Origin: CAYSQW01 sp964433135
Lineage (GTDB): Bacteria; Acidobacteriota; Aminicenantia; Aminicenantales; Aminicenantaceae
Direction of reading: 5' to 3'
Assembly: GCA_964433135.1 (NCBI GenBank)
Contig: CAYSQW010000067.1
Location: 1-17,856, forward strand
Length of the DNA stretch: 17,856 bases
The notes below the pieces were generated by a model. The model did no database searches. It was not told where the DNA came from and was given only the letters and a program-made list of their open reading frames with translations. Positions 14,422 through 17,856 of this stretch are shown here, piece after piece. Position 1 is the first letter of the stretch. Each line of letters begins with the position of its first letter. A program made the position numbers and the translations under genes.

Positions 14422-14628
14422 TCACCCGCCGCTGATCAAGTGGATCACTTCGACGACCGCTCCCGGAGGAACGACGGTGGTGGCATATTCATTCTTTTTA
14501 ATCAAGCGGCCGTCAACCTTGACAACCAGCATCCGAAAGGTATAGTGCATCACTTTCAGGATTCGTTCGATGGTCATATTCTCTTCCCAGGGAACAGGTT
14601 GGGTATTCACGGTAATCATTTTATCCAC
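14422..14628 (-). CDS. ThiS/MoaD-family sulfur carrier protein
   Basis: A 68-aa ubiquitin-like protein ending VEVIHLISGG; the terminal Gly-Gly is the site that is adenylated and then thiocarboxylated. Start may be GTG 14628 (AAGGAG 9 bases upstream, overlapping the ThiF-like gene by 8) or ATG 14619 (weaker GGTGG). The sequence resembles ThiS, but no thiC, thiG or thiH is nearby, whereas AOR and a ThiF/MoeB-like activator are. It more likely feeds sulfur to the pterin cofactor of the AOR, as MoaD does; this is inferred from context. Confidence 0.85.
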   Translation of the reverse strand: MDKMITVNTQPVPWEENMTIERILKVMHYTFRMLVVKVDGRLIKKNEYATTVVPPGAVVEVIHLISGG

Positions 14629-15238
14629 CGGCCGCCTCTCCTTCGATCAGAAGCTCCAACGCCAGGTTGGCCTGCATATTGGCGACGATACCGACTCGCG
14701 GCGCCATCGGGGAGATCCCGGGTCGAAGCTGGGTTTCCTCATCACCGCAGACATACAAGCTTCCGCTTTGCTTAACATGTATCTTTCCGGTTAATCCGAC
14801 ACCGGCCAGTCCGGAAGCCGCAATCACCGGTTTTTTCGGGAACAGGGATATCCAGGTTTCGATGAGCATCCGTTTCATCTCCGCTTCATCCAGCGCTTCG
14901 ATCAGCACGGCGGCGGCGGAAAAAAGAGCCGCGACATTGCCGGCATGAATCCGCTTATGGTGCATTTCATACTCCACGAAGGGATTGATCCGCCTGAGGT
15001 TTTCATGCAGCGCTTCCACCTTGGGACGTCCGACCTGCTCAATAAAATACTGCTGACGGTTGAGATTTGACGGTTCGACGACATCGAAATCCGCGATGAT
15101 CAGTCTGCCGACACCCGAACGGGCCAGGGAAATCGCCGCATTGGATCCCAAGCCGCCGGCCCCGGCGATCCCGACCGTGCTGCGTCTCAGCACGGCTAGG
15201 ATCGCGGGATCGTGCTTCGAAAAATATTCTTTCTCCAT
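14621..15238 (-). CDS. ThiF/MoeB-like sulfur-carrier adenylyltransferase (E1-like)
   Basis: Adenylates the C-terminal glycine of its sulfur carrier using ATP. The 205-aa protein has the Rossmann loop GIAGAGGLGSN (23-33), acidic Asp50/Asp52, and SNLNRQQYF (57-65) with the conserved Arg61 and Gln. It is shorter than E. coli ThiF (about 250 aa): there is just one cysteine (Cys164) and no CxxC pairs, so the structural zinc site is missing, as in the short clostridial-type ThiF proteins. Cys164 is the only candidate for an acyl-disulfide link. The gene lies 45 bases after AOR, and its own C terminus ends in Gly-Gly. The start ATG is at 15238. Confidence 0.85.
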   Translation of the reverse strand: MEKEYFSKHDPAILAVLRRSTVGIAGAGGLGSNAAISLARSGVGRLIIADFDVVEPSNLNRQQYFIEQVGRPKVEALHENLRRINPFVEYEMHHKRIHAGNVAALFSAAAVLIEALDEAEMKRMLIETWISLFPKKPVIAASGLAGVGLTGKIHVKQSGSLYVCGDEETQLRPGISPMAPRVGIVANMQANLALELLIEGEAAGG

Positions 15239-15283
15239 TCCAACGTTCTATGGCGCTATGCGGGTAAGACCCGTTCCATAGGC

Positions 15284-17464
15284 TCAGGAACCGTAGTAAG
15301 CATTGAGAACTTCGAGGACTTCCGGGAAATCCATGCCCAGTTCCTTGATTTTGGCGATAGTGGGCACGCCGTTGTCGTCCCAGCCCCGACGCTTATACAC
15401 GGCATCGCACAACTTCTGATAGTTGTCTTCTCGGATCTCGCGTAGTTTTTCCCTTTTTTCCGTGGTGGATTTTCCTTCGGTTTCAAAATGATACTCTTCC
15501 TTGAGCTGTTTGTCGTATCGATCGGCTCGGGACTCATACTCTTCGTTAGTCACGGGGCCGACCGAGCGGTAAGGGATCCGATCCCCTTCGCGGGTCCCGG
15601 AACCCATCCGCAGGTTGAAAACCCGCTGAAAATTATATATCCTTTCCGACATCAGGATCAGTTCTTCCTTGGTGTATTCTTTTCCGGTGACCGAGCTCAA
15701 AATGTCCACGTAATTCTGAACATGTTCCGGAACCTTGGCGGGTTCATCGGTTTCTCCGTTGTCGGCGGGTTCGACGTCATTCCAGGGCAGCTTGCAAAGG
15801 CCGACCAAACCAAACCAAGTCCTCCACATGGGAAAGTAGTGCAGGGCTTCCGCTTTGTCTTCAAAAGTAGGAATCTGTTTGTTGACCATATCCATGAAGA
15901 TCAGCCAGGCTTCGTCATGCTGAGCTCCCTTGAGCGCCAATCCGTATCCACCTTGCATTGCCAAAGATTCCTTGGTCACGTATTCGGAATATTCCATGCC
16001 CTTGCATTCCATGCCGATATCGTTGACGAATCCCGGGTCAGCTCCATATTCATCCACAAACAGCTTTTTCAGCCGGCGGATCCCCAAGCCGATCACTTTT
16101 CCGAAGCCTTCCCCTCTGCCCAGCTGGTGCAGCATCTCCATGGCTTCTTCACCTCTTCCGAAGGAGAGGTCATAGCCGCCGGTGATTTCGGGGTTCAGGA
16201 TGCCGTTCTCATAACACTCCATGACGAAAGACATGGTGGTCCCCCAGGAGATGGTGTCAAGTCCATAGGTATCGCAGTAGAAATTGGCTTCCGCAATGAA
16301 ATTCGGATCAAAAACCCCCATGTTGGCTCCGAAAGCCGCCGCGGTTTCATACTCGGGACCGTCGACGGAAATGACATCGCCTTTATATGGACCCGTCTGG
16401 AGCTTGTAATCATCGATCACCTTGGCACAAGCCATCGAGCAGCCGTACCAGCATCCGTCGGGAATTCCCTGCGTGAACATTTCGCGGAAAACATGTGACG
16501 TTATATATTTTGTCTTTTCGTGCCGACCGAACTTGTAATTCAGTGTCGGGAGCAGGTCATATTCGTCCATCAGTTCCACGAGGTGAACCGTTCCCACATG
16601 CCGCATATCACACTGATGATCATCAAGTTCAAACAATTCCCGATTGAATTTGGCGCCGACTTCTTTGATCCGATCAAGATCCGCGACATTGTTGCTGTCT
16701 TCGTTCAGTCCGGAGAATTTGCAGACCAAGGCCTTGATTTTTTTGTGGGCCAGAACCGTACCGGTGCCTCCCCGACCGGCCTGTTTAATGCGGGCGACTT
16801 TGCGCCGCCGGTCATAAAAAGAGAAATTGAGGCATCCGTAGAAGGAATGTCTCGCCCCCTTCCCGGAGCTGACAGTACAGATCGCTTTCTTGCCCTTTTC
16901 GCTTTCCGCGAAAATCTCCACCATCTGCTCGGCGATCAAATGGGTATTGACGTCTTCTTCGGGAGCTTCGATGATCTGGATCTTGCCCTCATCACCATTG
17001 ATGAAGACGATCACTTCCTTTTCGGCGATCCCACTGACTTCGATGGCATCCCAACCGGAAAACTTCAGATAAGGACCGAAATATCCTCCGACATTGGAAT
17101 CGATGGGAATACCCGTGAGGGGAGAAATACTGGTGACGATCGACTTTCCCATTCCGGAATATTGGGTGACTCCACCCATGGGGCCGGCCGCGATACAGAG
17201 CGCGTTTTCCGGCGAATCCCATTTGGTTTCCGCGGTAACCGCGTCCCACAAAAGCTTCATGCAGAAGCCTCGGCCTCCGGTAAACTTCTGTTTCATCTCT
17301 TCATCGACCGGTTTGGCTTTGATGGTGTTGTCGCCGACGTTTATGGAGAGTGTACGGCCGACATAACCGCGTTCGACTTCTTTAAGGTCATAATCGAATT
17401 CGGCGATGACTTTGTGTCCGGCTTTGATGTTTTCTATGTCGTAGGGATTCTGATAGATATTCAT
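15284..17464 (-). CDS. tungsten-containing aldehyde:ferredoxin oxidoreductase family protein
   Basis: Interconverts aldehydes and carboxylic acids using a W-bispterin and one 4Fe-4S cluster. The 726-aa protein, longer than the about 605 of P. furiosus AOR, shows the N-terminal GRGF pterin region, SNVGGYFGPYLKFSGWDAI, AGRGGTGTVLAHKKIKAL (229-246), the cysteine cluster CWYGCSMAC (Cys338, 342, 346) and GLC with Cys557. Classical AOR reads CxxCxxxC, so the first spacing here is one residue longer. ATG 17464 overlaps the stop of the ferredoxin gene by 4 bases and has GGAG 6 bases upstream. Paralogues such as BamB of benzoyl-CoA reductase are an alternative, but no other bam genes are visible. The substrate is unknown. 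Confidence 0.9.
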   Translation of the reverse strand: MNIYQNPYDIENIKAGHKVIAEFDYDLKEVERGYVGRTLSINVGDNTIKAKPVDEEMKQKFTGGRGFCMKLLWDAVTAETKWDSPENALCIAAGPMGGVTQYSGMGKSIVTSISPLTGIPIDSNVGGYFGPYLKFSGWDAIEVSGIAEKEVIVFINGDEGKIQIIEAPEEDVNTHLIAEQMVEIFAESEKGKKAICTVSSGKGARHSFYGCLNFSFYDRRRKVARIKQAGRGGTGTVLAHKKIKALVCKFSGLNEDSNNVADLDRIKEVGAKFNRELFELDDHQCDMRHVGTVHLVELMDEYDLLPTLNYKFGRHEKTKYITSHVFREMFTQGIPDGCWYGCSMACAKVIDDYKLQTGPYKGDVISVDGPEYETAAAFGANMGVFDPNFIAEANFYCDTYGLDTISWGTTMSFVMECYENGILNPEITGGYDLSFGRGEEAMEMLHQLGRGEGFGKVIGLGIRRLKKLFVDEYGADPGFVNDIGMECKGMEYSEYVTKESLAMQGGYGLALKGAQHDEAWLIFMDMVNKQIPTFEDKAEALHYFPMWRTWFGLVGLCKLPWNDVEPADNGETDEPAKVPEHVQNYVDILSSVTGKEYTKEELILMSERIYNFQRVFNLRMGSGTREGDRIPYRSVGPVTNEEYESRADRYDKQLKEEYHFETEGKSTTEKREKLREIREDNYQKLCDAVYKRRGWDDNGVPTIAKIKELGMDFPEVLEVLNAYYGS

Positions 17465-17856
17465 TGGTGTCTCCTGTAAAAGATCTTCTCGATCGGTTCC
17501 GGCTGTTCTTCGATGGACAAAGCTCCCGTGGGACAAGCCTTCACGCAAATTCCGCATGCGATGCATTTAAAGGGCTTTCCAACTCCGGGAGCCGTAAACA
17601 TGGAGAGGGAGGGACAAAATCCGACACAATTGAGACATCCGACGCAGACTTTTTCATTAAGACGAACGATGCCCAGTTTATCTCGTGAAAGGGCCTCCAC
17701 GGGACACATATTAATGCATTCACCACATTGCGTACAGGCGTTCAGGGAATAGCCGTTCGTTTCCACCGTCATGCGGATACGCGATTTTTCACGGTTTTCT
17801 TCCTTGAACCAAGTCGAGGAGCAGGCACGCTCGCACGCTCCACACCCATCACAGAG
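17461..17856 (-). CDS. polyferredoxin-type electron-transfer subunit of AOR, four 4Fe-4S motifs (5' end outside window)
   Basis: The frame is open to the window edge; 131 residues are visible and the start lies beyond 17856. An ATG at 17772 would delete the first cluster, so I reject it as start. Four cysteine motifs are seen: CDGCGACERAC (residues 2-12), CTQCGECINMCP (41-52), CVGCLNCVGFCP (71-82) and CIACGICVKACP (98-109). Only the first lacks the proline after its last cysteine. Similar ferredoxin subunits (AorA or HycB type) sit directly upstream of AOR in bacterial clusters and relay electrons from the tungsten site. The stop overlaps the AOR start by 4 bases, supporting a stoichiometric complex. 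Confidence 0.9.
   Translation of the reverse strand, partial: LCDGCGACERACSSTWFKEENREKSRIRMTVETNGYSLNACTQCGECINMCPVEALSRDKLGIVRLNEKVCVGCLNCVGFCPSLSMFTAPGVGKPFKCIACGICVKACPTGALSIEEQPEPIEKIFYRRHQ

Noticed and set aside
14422..15238. Thiamine biosynthesis operon
   Set aside because: Only a carrier and its activator are present; thiC, thiG, thiH, thiE and a TPP riboswitch are not seen, while AOR lies directly upstream.
15284..17464. BamB subunit of class II benzoyl-CoA reductase
   Set aside because: AOR-family relatives are hard to separate by eye, but no bamC-I type genes accompany it and a four-cluster ferredoxin plus sulfur-carrier genes fit an AOR cluster better.
15488..17479. Two long plus-strand frames (15488-16498 and 16520-17479) opposite the AOR gene
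   Set aside because: Both mirror a well-supported AOR coding sequence and show no motifs; treated as shadows.
17461..17772. Ferredoxin beginning at ATG 17772
   Set aside because: The frame stays open upstream to the window edge and encodes another CxxCxxCxxxC motif, so the true start is outside.

Overview
The window is a densely coded bacterial chromosome segment with moderate GC, good Shine-Dalgarno sites and many 4-8 bp gene overlaps. Its content points to an anaerobe: Feo ferrous iron uptake, a tungsten-type aldehyde:ferredoxin oxidoreductase with a multi-cluster ferredoxin, a rubredoxin/ferredoxin-thioredoxin-reductase protein, and a lipoprotein with a DUF2769-type cysteine domain. A Desulfobacterota (former Deltaproteobacteria)-like host is my best guess. 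That is inference from gene content, not a phylogenetic result.

Layout, left to right. (1) 1-190: a highly structured stretch with a possible 52-codon ORF, abutting the 3' end of feoB. (2) 181-2344, minus strand: feoA-feoB, with a Fur-like promoter near 2418-2446. (3) 2345-2650: divergent intergenic region carrying the feoAB promoter, a doubtful 39-codon ORF and a near-consensus secA promoter placed so close to the start codon that secA mRNA may be leaderless. (4) 2651-6724, plus strand: secA then guaB. (5) 6868-8923, plus strand: a four-gene redox operon behind a TTGCCC-N17-TATAAT promoter. It encodes a four-helix membrane protein with a cytochrome c domain, a Tat-type lipoprotein with eight cysteines, a rubredoxin-FTR fusion (apparently CTG-started) and a CPHC thioredoxin-like protein. 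(6) 9028-11940, minus strand: deoxynucleoside kinase-panB-panC-panD, making beta-alanine, pantoate and pantothenate. (7) 12096-12320, minus: a PspC-domain membrane protein, divergent from (8) 12483-14066, plus: an NAD(P)-dependent aldehyde dehydrogenase. (9) 14095-17856, minus: a tungstoenzyme-type cluster in transcription order ferredoxin (5' end outside the window)-AOR-ThiF/MoeB-like-ThiS/MoaD-like-ppnP.

How they fit together. The AOR cluster couples an oxidoreductase with an electron-transfer subunit and with an E1-like/sulfur-carrier pair that plausibly sulfurates its pterin cofactor; no thiamine genes are visible. The 6868-8923 operon reads as a route moving electrons between an extracytoplasmic cytochrome/cysteine-rich lipoprotein and a cytoplasmic iron-sulfur disulfide reductase with its own thioredoxin. 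I consider it the best candidate for an undescribed system here. The rest (secA, guaB, pan genes, feoAB) is housekeeping. I found no tRNA, rRNA, CRISPR array, insertion sequence or intact mobile element.
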